A stretch of DNA of 53,289 bases from an uncultured Bacteroidales bacterium. GTDB lineage: Bacteria; Bacteroidota; Bacteroidia; Bacteroidales; F082. The translations under genes were made by a program, and so were the position numbers. A model generated the notes under the pieces. It did not search any database. It was not told the origin of the DNA and worked only from the letters and a program-made list of their open reading frames with translations. The DNA lies in assembly GCA_937896505.1 (NCBI GenBank), contig CALBNP010000032.1, positions 1 to 53,289 on the forward strand. Reading direction: 5' to 3'. Below, in pieces: positions 8,238 to 16,440 of this stretch (the first letter of the stretch is position 1; every line of letters starts with the position of its first letter).

Positions 8238-10841
8238 TTATTCGATGATGACTTTTCGTGTAACAAGTTTACCGCCAATGATATTGACGAAATAGATACC
8301 GGCTGGGAGGTCGCTGACATCGATGGTCTTTAAGCCTTCCATCACGAAGCCGCGGACTTCGGCGCCAAAGGCATTCAAGATATGGACGCAGACCATGCCG
8401 TGTTCATAGTCGGTGGTGATGGTAAGGTTGTCCTTTGCCGGGTTAGGCATGATGTCAACCTTGAAAGGCTCGGCATCGACGTTTGGATAGGTTGTCACTC
8501 CGGTGATGATTGTTTCGTTGTTTGAATAGCTCACGATGGAACCTGAAACGCGCAGGAGCGGGTTGTCGGGGTCGGAGCAGTGAGGGCATGAGTTCTGTCC
8601 GTCGTGGCAGTCGGGATAGTTGGGGTGGCATTGGTCGATGTAGCTTGGGTCGAACTCATAGAACAGTTCGGCGTGGCCGTCGTTGATGTAGTGGCTGAGG
8701 TCGTAGTCCCAAACCAAACCGATGCTGCCAGGGCACCATCCGCTGCGGTTGTGAGGCCAAGTGCCGTTTTGTGGTTGGCAGCTTGCTGGATTCGGGCTGC
8801 AAGTGCGCCACAGATGCTGCTCGAAGGTGCTGGCGCCATTCACGAAGACGTGGTGTGTGGCTTCGTAGAATTCGGCTGCGTTGCCCGTGTTGTAGGACGA
8901 GCCACCGCTTTGGGCACTGCTCCAGTTGTGGCCAGTGGTGATGAGTTTCAGCATGGCGCTTTCTGTACCCTCTTTGAAACTGTAATCGATTTCGGGAACA
9001 GGTTGCTGGTTGAGATAGTCGCCGAAGTCGTAGATGCCAAACCAAATAGGTTGTATGTCGGTGTAAAGGTATTCAGGTGTGCCTTTTTCCAGTTCGAAAA
9101 TCAAGGTTGGATTGTAGCCCGAACCGTTCCAGGTTTGGAAGTAGAGTTCAAACTCGACAAGACCTTGAAGCAGCGATGAATAGTCGGTGACGTCGAGGTC
9201 GTCTTGGCATTCAACGCCGAAAGGTGTGCAGTAGCGGAACAGTTCGACCCATTCGCCACGGAAGTTCTTCACTCGGCAATAGCCTACGCGGTCGTATGGG
9301 TCGCAGTTGCCGTTCACGCAGTTGTGTTCGTAGTGGGCGTTGATTTTGTTGAAGGCGCCGACATGCGAAGGCAAGGCATATTCACCTTGTACACTTTGCG
9401 CTGATGGGCTGACGATGAGGTCGCCGTTCATCGTAACTACATCAACATCGGTGAAGTCGTTGGTGACGGTGAAGTGGTTGCTTGCAGTTGTGACCTTGCC
9501 ACCCGATTGTGTGATGGAGGCGGTCATGTTGAACTCACCAAAAGTGGTAGGCTGCCACATGCCAAACCAGTAGCCGTTGTTGGGGTCATCGGGATAGGCG
9601 GTCTGCAGCTGGATGGTTTGTCCATCGACAGAGCAGTTCACATCTTCAAACTTGATGACATTGCCGTGTTCGACAAAAGCGGTAAGGACGAGCATGACGG
9701 GTTTCAAATCAGTCATATAGACCATGGTGCCATCATAAGGACGGCGTATCGTGATTTCAGGAGTGAAGTTATCGGGATTGACGACTTCGAAGGTGCGGTT
9801 CACGGCAGGTGCGGCTTGCCATTGGGTGCCGTCGCCAGCTTGTGTGGCGAGGATTTTCACAGTTCCTTCTTCACCCGTCAATGTTACAATGTTGCCATTG
9901 AGTGTGGCAGGACCTTCGATAAGTTCGAAGCTGACAGGCAGACCAGAAGTGGCGGTGGCGTGAAGTTCGAAAGGTGCATCGAAATTGAGTTTGTCATTAA
10001 TGGCTTCGAATTCGATGAACTGTGATGCCAAACCGGCAGGCGTGTGGGTGACGGTGATGTTGTCGAAGCCACCGTGAGAGCTGCTGAGGAAGAAGACACC
10101 GTCCCACATGGCAGGGTCGAAGCGGTCGCCGCTGCCTGGATGGAGGCCGGCGTTGATGCCTTGGATTTCAGGGATAGGTTCGTATTCGCCCGTGCAGTTG
10201 TGGTCGGCAAAGAGGGTGACGCTGCCTTCACCATTGTTGGCTTCGAGGTCGATCATGATTTTCCAGCGTGTCCATGAAGTGGATGGTGTCGGGTAGTCGA
10301 AATCGACAGGCATGGTGTTGTTGGGCAAGACGATACCATTCACATATTTTTCCTGTGTGCTTTCGCCAGTGGTAATGAAATAGATACCGCCATCCTGGGT
10401 GGTGAGGTTAGGGTTAGGCTGTGTGGTCTCGTAACTCATCGGAGGCAACACCGAGCCATCGCCATCGGCATCATAGCCTACGCCGAAGCAGGTTCCCCAC
10501 CAGTTGCGGAGCATGTCGATTTCAATTTCGATGGTTCCTCCTGTCGAGAAATCGAATTCAAAATCGCTGGTTGATTTGTGTGTTGCGACTTCACCAAAGT
10601 TAGTGTTGGCGTTGTCGAAGAAGGCACCCATGGTTTCGTCGGGGCAGATGTTGCCGCCTGCGCCAAGGTATTCTGTCTTGAGCACTCCACCGCCAGCGCT
10701 GTGTGCTCGTGCCACCCAGCCATGTTGGCCATTGAGCGGGGCGTTCTCAGTGTAATCGTTGAAATCGATGGTAGCTGTGGTTTGTGCAAACATGCATCCT
10801 GTTGCCATCAGCAAACCAAGCAAAAGGAAATGTCTTTTCAT
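8238..10841 (-). CDS. T9SS-secreted PNGase F-like protein
   Basis: 867 residues. The signal peptide ends MFA before Gln 20. Residues 25-265 look like a jelly-roll/LamG-like domain, about 275-355 an Ig-like repeat, and about 465-770 a PNGase F-like pair of domains. The last includes DPYDRVGY (514-521), DVTDYSSLLQG, LYFQTW (566-571), NAAEFYEATHH (654-664) and HNRSGWCPGSIG, all closely parallel to peptide-N-glycosidase F, which removes N-glycans from glycoproteins. The last 75 residues form a T9SS type A sorting domain (MPNPAKDN, GIYFVNI, KVIIE). By remembered alignment PNGase F Asp60 and Glu206 correspond to Asp517 and Glu657, but Glu118 corresponds to Gln569, so activity is uncertain. Confidence 0.78.
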   Translation of the reverse strand: MKRHFLLLGLLMATGCMFAQTTATIDFNDYTENAPLNGQHGWVARAHSAGGGVLKTEYLGAGGNICPDETMGAFFDNANTNFGEVATHKSTSDFEFDFSTGGTIEIEIDMLRNWWGTCFGVGYDADGDGSVLPPMSYETTQPNPNLTTQDGGIYFITTGESTQEKYVNGIVLPNNTMPVDFDYPTPSTSWTRWKIMIDLEANNGEGSVTLFADHNCTGEYEPIPEIQGINAGLHPGSGDRFDPAMWDGVFFLSSSHGGFDNITVTHTPAGLASQFIEFEAINDKLNFDAPFELHATATSGLPVSFELIEGPATLNGNIVTLTGEEGTVKILATQAGDGTQWQAAPAVNRTFEVVNPDNFTPEITIRRPYDGTMVYMTDLKPVMLVLTAFVEHGNVIKFEDVNCSVDGQTIQLQTAYPDDPNNGYWFGMWQPTTFGEFNMTASITQSGGKVTTASNHFTVTNDFTDVDVVTMNGDLIVSPSAQSVQGEYALPSHVGAFNKINAHYEHNCVNGNCDPYDRVGYCRVKNFRGEWVELFRYCTPFGVECQDDLDVTDYSSLLQGLVEFELYFQTWNGSGYNPTLIFELEKGTPEYLYTDIQPIWFGIYDFGDYLNQQPVPEIDYSFKEGTESAMLKLITTGHNWSSAQSGGSSYNTGNAAEFYEATHHVFVNGASTFEQHLWRTCSPNPASCQPQNGTWPHNRSGWCPGSIGLVWDYDLSHYINDGHAELFYEFDPSYIDQCHPNYPDCHDGQNSCPHCSDPDNPLLRVSGSIVSYSNNETIITGVTTYPNVDAEPFKVDIMPNPAKDNLTITTDYEHGMVCVHILNAFGAEVRGFVMEGLKTIDVSDLPAGIYFVNIIGGKLVTRKVIIE

Positions 10842-10877
10842 GAGGGTGATAATCTTTTAGAGTCACTTGATTATGTA

Positions 10878-10910
10878 ACAAAGCCAGTCACATAATGCGG
10901 CTGGCTTTGT
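10878..10910. terminator. stem-loop between the two T9SS cargo genes
   Basis: Perfect 10-base inverted repeat ACAAAGCCAG (10878-10887) and CTGGCTTTGT (10901-10910) with a 13-base loop. It lies after the stop of the 10931-12946 gene and before the start of the PNGase-like gene, both on the minus strand. There is no clean T-run, so it may be an RNA-stabilising hairpin rather than a terminator. Confidence 0.5.
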
Positions 10911-10930
10911 CAAATTTAGATTTTTATTGA

Positions 10931-12946
10931 TTAGTGATTGACAACGAATCTTGTGACGAGTGTCGAACCACTGTTGTCGATAACTTTCAGGACATAAACG
11001 CCGTTTGCATAGTCAGCAACATTGAATTGGTTGGTATTGTTGAGGTTCTCAATCATCTGACCCATAGCGTTGTAAATCATTATTTTAGCAGTTTCTGTGC
11101 CATAGACGAAGATGTTTTGGGAAGCAGGATTTGGGAAGATACGCAGCGTGTTGATGCTTTCGTTCACGTTCAAAGTGCTGGTCAACGACTTGAATGCACC
11201 AACTGAAATGGCATCGCCTTCGTAAACTGCGAATACTTCGATACCGTAATACTCACCATTAACCACTTCAAATTCATAATTCATGTCAGTGGTGCCTTCG
11301 AGAACCAATTCACCATTGAGATAGACGTTGTAGCCGATAGGATAACCTTGTGCAGGAGCTTCCCAAGTGGCAGTAGCCATGCCTGTTTCATCGTCCTCAG
11401 TGATGTTGAGGTTTTGTGCTGGATAAGGCAGTTCGGCATCTTCTATAGCGAAATGGCTATTATAGATTTCCTTCGTGGCATAATTTTGGACCCAAATTGA
11501 AACTTCGAGGTCGCTCATTTCTTCGACGTGAGTTCCAGTCATGTCTTGCGAGAATGAAAGGTGGTTCGATTCGCCTGCTGTGAAGTTGATGGTAGTGCCT
11601 TGTGCGTTAGGGAGCATCTTCATGAAAACGTGGTGGAATGAGGTCTCACCATTGCCACCGACGTTGTTGTGAGTTTCTTTTTCATTGATGGAAATATAAA
11701 CGCGAGCTCCTGTTGTAATGTAAGGCATGATATCAGCTTCAATGTTGACCACGTTGCCTTCAACGGTAAAAGCGCCTCTGATGTCGAAGAAAGCTTCCAA
11801 AGCGGCATGTTGGTCGAAAACTCCTTGTGATACGGGAGCATTGCCTTGGTCTTGACCATCAAGGAAGCATTGTGGAACAGCATTGCAACCATAATATGTT
11901 CTTCTGACGCCGCCTTCTTCGGTGTAATATGGGTCGCCATTGCCAGGCCAATTCATTTGGTATTTTGTGTAGGTGAAACGGCCAGGATTGTTGTTGCAGA
12001 AGTTCAGCATGGCTGTATTGACACTCACGCATGGGCCACAGGTTGAGGATGAGAAGTGCTCAATCATTGGGGTCTTGGCCACTGATCCGACTGCAATCGA
12101 AATAGATGAATTCAAGGAGTTGTTTGATGGATCATCATCTCCTTCGTTACCATTAATCATATTCAGAGTGAAGTCAATGTTGTATTCGCCAGGGATCATC
12201 ATGATAGGTTCGGTGAAAGTAAGGGTAGCACCACTCAATGAAGGGATGTTCACTTCGAAGGTTTCAACATCGCTATCGCCATTTGAAGTTGTATAGGCAG
12301 CTTCAATAGATGTAATGGTTTCGATACCATAATTGAAAACGTTGATGCCCATTTCGATGGCTCCGGAACCTGTTGCTGCTGGCATAGTGCTTGAAGCAAT
12401 GCCAAGGTCGAGATTCTCTTGTGTGAAAATCACGACATCGTCAAAAAACCAGTCGTTGATATTATAGGAGTTCCCCGAGAAGTAAATGCAGAATTTGACA
12501 TCACTACTGCCCATGTCAGGTGTAGTAATGAGTTCTGAAATTTCATATTGTCCATTTGTCGAATAAGCATGGCTCCAGCCCATGTTCCAGTTAGTTCCAC
12601 CATCAGAGGAAGTAGCGATACCGATGGTATTAGCTCCTGAATAGTTGTCTAAAGCATGTTTAAAAGAGAAAACGACGCTCTCAATGCCAGTAAGATCGAC
12701 GGCAGGGGTAACAAGGCGTGAAATGCCGTTGAATTGTGGTGACCAGCCAAGGTCGATTTCGTTAGGTTGACCACCAGCATTTTGGGTGGCTGAAACTTTC
12801 CAGTTGGATGTTCCAACACCAGCAGTTGTCCATCCTGAAGGAAGTGATGAACCATCGAATGATTCTTGAATCAAGGTTTGACGGCTTTGTGCCATGACTG
12901 ACGTTGCAAGTATCATGGCCAATACGATTAGTAAATTTTTCTTCAT
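10931..12946 (-). CDS. T9SS-secreted protein with MAM-like, Omp28/thioredoxin-like and Fn3 domains
   Basis: 671 residues from the ATG at 12946; the open frame continues upstream across a non-coding stretch into the symporter gene, but only this start gives a signal peptide (MKKNLLIVLAMILATSVMA, then Gln). Residues of about 25-165 form a choice-of-anchor J/MAM-like domain (ESFDGSSLPSGW, DVVIFTQE). The middle has a thioredoxin-fold region of the Omp28 type with STCGPCVSVNT, a CxxC pair that suggests disulfide exchange. A fibronectin type III domain (YPAQNLNI, GYPIGYNVYLNG) and a T9SS sorting domain (IFPNPASQ, GVYVLKV) follow. The role is unknown; a cell-surface or secreted redox protein is possible. 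Confidence 0.75.
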   Translation of the reverse strand: MKKNLLIVLAMILATSVMAQSRQTLIQESFDGSSLPSGWTTAGVGTSNWKVSATQNAGGQPNEIDLGWSPQFNGISRLVTPAVDLTGIESVVFSFKHALDNYSGANTIGIATSSDGGTNWNMGWSHAYSTNGQYEISELITTPDMGSSDVKFCIYFSGNSYNINDWFFDDVVIFTQENLDLGIASSTMPAATGSGAIEMGINVFNYGIETITSIEAAYTTSNGDSDVETFEVNIPSLSGATLTFTEPIMMIPGEYNIDFTLNMINGNEGDDDPSNNSLNSSISIAVGSVAKTPMIEHFSSSTCGPCVSVNTAMLNFCNNNPGRFTYTKYQMNWPGNGDPYYTEEGGVRRTYYGCNAVPQCFLDGQDQGNAPVSQGVFDQHAALEAFFDIRGAFTVEGNVVNIEADIMPYITTGARVYISINEKETHNNVGGNGETSFHHVFMKMLPNAQGTTINFTAGESNHLSFSQDMTGTHVEEMSDLEVSIWVQNYATKEIYNSHFAIEDAELPYPAQNLNITEDDETGMATATWEAPAQGYPIGYNVYLNGELVLEGTTDMNYEFEVVNGEYYGIEVFAVYEGDAISVGAFKSLTSTLNVNESINTLRIFPNPASQNIFVYGTETAKIMIYNAMGQMIENLNNTNQFNVADYANGVYVLKVIDNSGSTLVTRFVVNH

Positions 12947-12981
12947 AGTATTGAATTTTAGTGTTGTTAATAATGAAGGAA

Positions 12982-12989
12982 CAAAATTA
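12982..12989 (-). promoter_or_regulatory. -7 box of the Omp28-like gene
   Basis: The reverse strand reads TAATTTTG, matching TAnnTTTG, 36 bases upstream of the start at 12946. It overlaps the stop codon of the symporter gene. Confidence 0.5.
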
Positions 12990-14504
12990 GATAATTTTTG
13001 AAATACAGAGGTTATTTTTTTGATTTTTTTTGTTCCACCCCATTGTGCAGAACGCCAAACATACGGCCAATCCCCACCACATCGGGTCGGAGGGCAGGTT
13101 GAAGACTTTGGCGATGATGAGCATGGCCGTGCCTGCAATCATAGAGGCAAGCATCCAACGTGGCTTGATGCGGCCTTTGAGGAACAGGGCACAGGTGAGT
13201 GGCAGGAAGCAAGCTGTGGCGCGCAAACCCATCGAGAGGAAGCCCAAATCGTTGATGAAACTTCCAGAAAACGAGTTGGCTAAAACGACAGCGATGATGA
13301 GGATGAACACGATGGTTGCTCTCGTTACCAATAGGTTGCGTTTCGATTCTTTTACCGAAGGCTTGATTTTTGTGAACACATCTCGCACTAATATCGTCGA
13401 AGCGCCAAGCGAAAGTCCCGAACCGCCGCCTACGATGGTGATTAATAATGTGCCTAAAACGATACCGCCGAAGAGTTTCGGAAGGTGGTTGAGCACAAAA
13501 AGCGGAAAGGCTTGTGCCGACGATTCCATCAGCATCATGCCTTCGGGCATCACGCCGCCGAGGGCATCGAGTTCGGCTGCAGTGATATAGTGTCCGCGCA
13601 TGTAAAGGCCTATCAAGATGCAGGCAAATCCGATGGGTGGTGTCAGCAGGGCGCAAATGATGCCGCCTTTGCGGGCCGCGCTGTCTGATTTTCCCGACCA
13701 GATGCCTTGGGCGTAGGTCTGCGTGGCCAACACGCCTAAAACCAACGACAGGCACGACCCCAGATCCTTAATGGGACCGCGGGCAAACATGCTTTGGTAG
13801 CGATGGTTGATGGCTTCCGTCGAATTCAGGTCGTTTATCGCTCCTAAATTGGTGGTTGTGAATAGGTTTTGAATGGTTTCAATCAATCCAGAATAGCCTT
13901 TTGCCAAGCCAAAGACGGCAATGCCCGCAACGATGGCACTGACGTAAAGCAAAGCCAACTTCACGATGCCACCCATGCCTGCGCCCCACAAGCCGCCAAA
14001 CACGACATAGATAATCATCAAGGCGATGGAAATCAAGGCCGCGACGAGGAAATTGATGGGAAACAGGGCGGTGAGTAGGGCTGATGCCGAAAGGACTTGG
14101 GCCACGATGCTCACAAACATGCCCAAGAAACACAAGATGCTCCCGATGGCTTCGGCTTTCTTTCCGTATTCTTTCGAAACGACTTCCAAAAGCGTGACAC
14201 TATCGCTGTGCCGCAGCGGAATGGCGTAGGCAATGGAAAGAATGAGGCAGCCCAAGGCAGCGCCAAGGGTGAACCACCAGGCCGAAATGCCATAGGTGAA
14301 AGCCAGTTGAGCCGTCCCGACGGTCGATTGACCGCTCACCAAAGTACCCATGATGGCACCGCACACAATCCAATAGCCCGCTTTGCCCCCACCAGTTGCG
14401 AAGTCGTTGGCATTCTTCACTTTCTTGCCCGACAACGAGCCAATGGTGATGATGATGGCAATGGTGAAAACAAGTCCGATTAGGGTCCAAAATGAGATGG
14501 TCAT
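12987..14504 (-). CDS. sodium:solute symporter family protein
   Basis: 505 residues, almost entirely hydrophobic with about 13 predicted membrane segments. The N-terminal part (ANDFATGGGKAGYWIVCGAIMGTLVSGQSTVGTAQLAFTYG) and the TM6-7 region (YVVFGGLWG) match the SSS family, which uses the sodium gradient to import solutes such as pantothenate, proline or carboxylates. The substrate cannot be read from sequence. The last residues (NKKNQKNNLCISKII) are a basic cytoplasmic tail. No canonical -7 box was found in the 94-base gap upstream. Confidence 0.85.
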   Translation of the reverse strand: MTISFWTLIGLVFTIAIIITIGSLSGKKVKNANDFATGGGKAGYWIVCGAIMGTLVSGQSTVGTAQLAFTYGISAWWFTLGAALGCLILSIAYAIPLRHSDSVTLLEVVSKEYGKKAEAIGSILCFLGMFVSIVAQVLSASALLTALFPINFLVAALISIALMIIYVVFGGLWGAGMGGIVKLALLYVSAIVAGIAVFGLAKGYSGLIETIQNLFTTTNLGAINDLNSTEAINHRYQSMFARGPIKDLGSCLSLVLGVLATQTYAQGIWSGKSDSAARKGGIICALLTPPIGFACILIGLYMRGHYITAAELDALGGVMPEGMMLMESSAQAFPLFVLNHLPKLFGGIVLGTLLITIVGGGSGLSLGASTILVRDVFTKIKPSVKESKRNLLVTRATIVFILIIAVVLANSFSGSFINDLGFLSMGLRATACFLPLTCALFLKGRIKPRWMLASMIAGTAMLIIAKVFNLPSDPMWWGLAVCLAFCTMGWNKKNQKNNLCISKII

Positions 14505-14535
14505 GGTAATAGATGTAGCTACTTAATAACAAAGA

Positions 14536-14551
14536 ATCCTATTTGTAGGAT
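14536..14551. terminator. short hairpin at the end of the defence island
   Basis: ATCCTA (14536-14541), loop TTTG, TAGGAT (14546-14551). On the minus strand it is followed by a modest T-rich tract (TTCTTTG), so it could end transcription of the island; on the plus strand it is followed by six T. Confidence 0.4.
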
Positions 14552-14598
14552 GCTTTTTTCATGCGGAAAAAAAGTAGAACATTGTGATTTTTAGTGTT

Positions 14599-15285
14599 TT
14601 ATGAAAGTCTTTTGAGTTTTCCAACCCAATCAGCAAAATGTTTGCATGATTTCATCAAACAATCCATGCCTATTTCTTGAGCCACCATAGAGCCAATAGT
14701 AGGTTTATTGTCGGCATAATCAGGAAAAACCTTAATAATTCGTTTTGATGGCGCAGTTTCTGCTCCATCATTAATCAACTCTGGATTACCCTTTTCTTCA
14801 GCAATTCTTATCAATTCATCAATAGCTTTTTGTTCATCAATATATTCTATTTCAAACTTTTGAGGGTAAGAAAACAGTAATGCTTCAAACTCATGCAACT
14901 GAATGTACGGAATGAAACGGTGATCATTAATATCATCAGCAAAAGCCTGTTCCAATATGTTTACCTTATCGTATGGATCGGTTTGTATCTTTGCTTCTGA
15001 AAAACCAGGAAAATCATCAGGAAGCGCATACAAATCAAACATGGTTGTGAAACAGACATCATCGTTGTTTTTTTCTTCCTTTAGCCATTAGATAATATCG
15101 TTTTTTGCTTTAACATAACTAATCATGCCTCCACGATATTTGATGTCTCGCCGATGTTTATCTTTGCTGGTGAGAACACAACGTACATCTGTTGAAACGT
15201 CATAGACACCCAAAAAATCAGTAAGCGTTTTTTTGACAAAGAATTCTTCGGTTTGTCCTTCTGCTGTTATGTGTAAACGTTTCAT
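14599..15285 (-). pseudogene. DUF4276 (TOPRIM-like) protein interrupted by one in-frame TAA
   Basis: The frame reads as one DUF4276 protein of about 228 residues except for a single TAA at 15088-15090. Before it stands MKRLHITAEGQTEEFFVKKT...KNDII; after it W-L-K-E-E-K-N-N-D-D-V-C-F-T-T-M-F-D-L continues in the same frame and joins to YALPDDFPGF, the expected next block. EGQTEE and the FDLYALPDD block resemble the Glu and Asp motifs of TOPRIM-type nucleases. The start overlaps the stop of the AAA gene as ATGA. In the family, such proteins pair with AAA ATPases in the manner of RloA-RloB/AbiL and PARIS. The stop should inactivate it, unless translation restarts at the Met at 15042 or it is a sequence error. 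Confidence 0.8.
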
Positions 15286-16406
15286 GGGCGACCTCCAATT
15301 ACATTTTTATCCCACAATTCGCTAGTTGAATAGTTTTCCAACCAATCTTTCAAATTCTCCTCATCCAATTTCTTGAATGATGAAGTCTTTTCCATATTAT
15401 TACGTTCAACAACCATAATCTTATCGGCAGAAAACTGGTCTATCAAGCGAGGTGATTGGGTAGCGACCACTATTTGAGCATTGGCACTGGCTTTTTTTAT
15501 CATTCCAGCCAAAATGTCGATAGCCGTAGGGTGCAAACCCAATTCAGGTTCATCCAAGACAATGATAGGTGGCATCGTGTCAGCAGGTTGAAGCAGCAAT
15601 GTCGCTAAAGCCATAAATCGTAAAGTTCCATCCGAAATTTGGTGCGCCCCAAAAATATTTTCATTTCCTTTTTCTTTCCAATCCAAGTTTATAAAAAACT
15701 CGTTTTGAACAGTAGGCAACATTACAAAATCATCAAATTGAGGGAACACTTGGCGGATATAACGAACAATACGGTCATAATATGGCTTACCATCTTTTTT
15801 TGTTTTGATTCCGTATAAAAATGCGGCAAGGTTTCCTGCATTATATGAAAGATGGCGATTATCAGAAATGGAATTATTGCTTCTGATATTGGCTAACCAG
15901 GAAGTATCATTGAACTGAAAAGTACGGAAACCTGACAATAAGGAATTTAACCGACAGACACTTTCCGCTTCTTTTCTTTCTGACGACATAACATCTCTAA
16001 AATTTTCAAAATTAACGTTTTGAAAATGAAAATGTTGTTGACCAGGTACACCTTTGGTGGCAATATCCATATCCGAAACGAACAAAGTATCTCCGGCAGC
16101 GTACGACAATTTAAAAGCGCAATCAAAAACGTTCTGTTCGTCAGAAAACTTTAACTTGACAGAAGCAGACTGAGTCGTTTTTGGTCCATAATGCAAAAAG
16201 GAATGTGCGAATCCATGTTCCGCCACATATTGTTGCATTGCTCCGGAAACCATATATCCCAACATTTGGAAAAATGAAATGATATTGCTTTTACCAACAC
16301 CATTGGCGCCAATTAGAACCGTCACGTCATCATTAATGGGTATTTTTTGTTCGCTTCCAATAGATTTATAACCAGTCAGGCTTATTTCGTTCAGTTTTAG
16401 TTTCAT
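15282..16406 (-). CDS. AAA ATPase of the RecF/OLD-like (AAA_15/21) type
   Basis: 374 residues. Walker A is GANGVGKS at 33-40, the ABC-like signature is QISDGTLRF at 256-264, Walker B is IIVLDEPELGLHP from 281, and the H-loop region is VVATQSPRLID. This fits the SMC/RecF-like ATPases that act as sensors in two-gene defence systems with a TOPRIM-type nuclease. There is no C-terminal TOPRIM domain, so it depends on the adjoining DUF4276 gene, which overlaps by 4 bases (ATGA) and is probably translated by coupling. A -7 box lies 16 bases upstream, giving the pair its own transcription apart from mod. Confidence 0.85.
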   Translation of the reverse strand: MKLKLNEISLTGYKSIGSEQKIPINDDVTVLIGANGVGKSNIISFFQMLGYMVSGAMQQYVAEHGFAHSFLHYGPKTTQSASVKLKFSDEQNVFDCAFKLSYAAGDTLFVSDMDIATKGVPGQQHFHFQNVNFENFRDVMSSERKEAESVCRLNSLLSGFRTFQFNDTSWLANIRSNNSISDNRHLSYNAGNLAAFLYGIKTKKDGKPYYDRIVRYIRQVFPQFDDFVMLPTVQNEFFINLDWKEKGNENIFGAHQISDGTLRFMALATLLLQPADTMPPIIVLDEPELGLHPTAIDILAGMIKKASANAQIVVATQSPRLIDQFSADKIMVVERNNMEKTSSFKKLDEENLKDWLENYSTSELWDKNVIGGRP

Positions 16407-16421
16407 ACGTTATATTTTCTG

Positions 16422-16429
16422 CAAAAATA
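16422..16429 (-). promoter_or_regulatory. -7 box of the AAA/DUF4276 pair
   Basis: The reverse strand reads TATTTTTG, a full match to TAnnTTTG, in the 34-base gap between the mod stop and the AAA start at 16406. Confidence 0.6.
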
Positions 16430-16440
16430 CTAAAATTCAT

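Noticed and set aside
15088..15090. Stop codon read-through or recoding in the DUF4276 gene
   Set aside because: TAA is not a known selenocysteine or pyrrolysine codon and no slippery sequence stands near it; mutation or sequence error is simpler.
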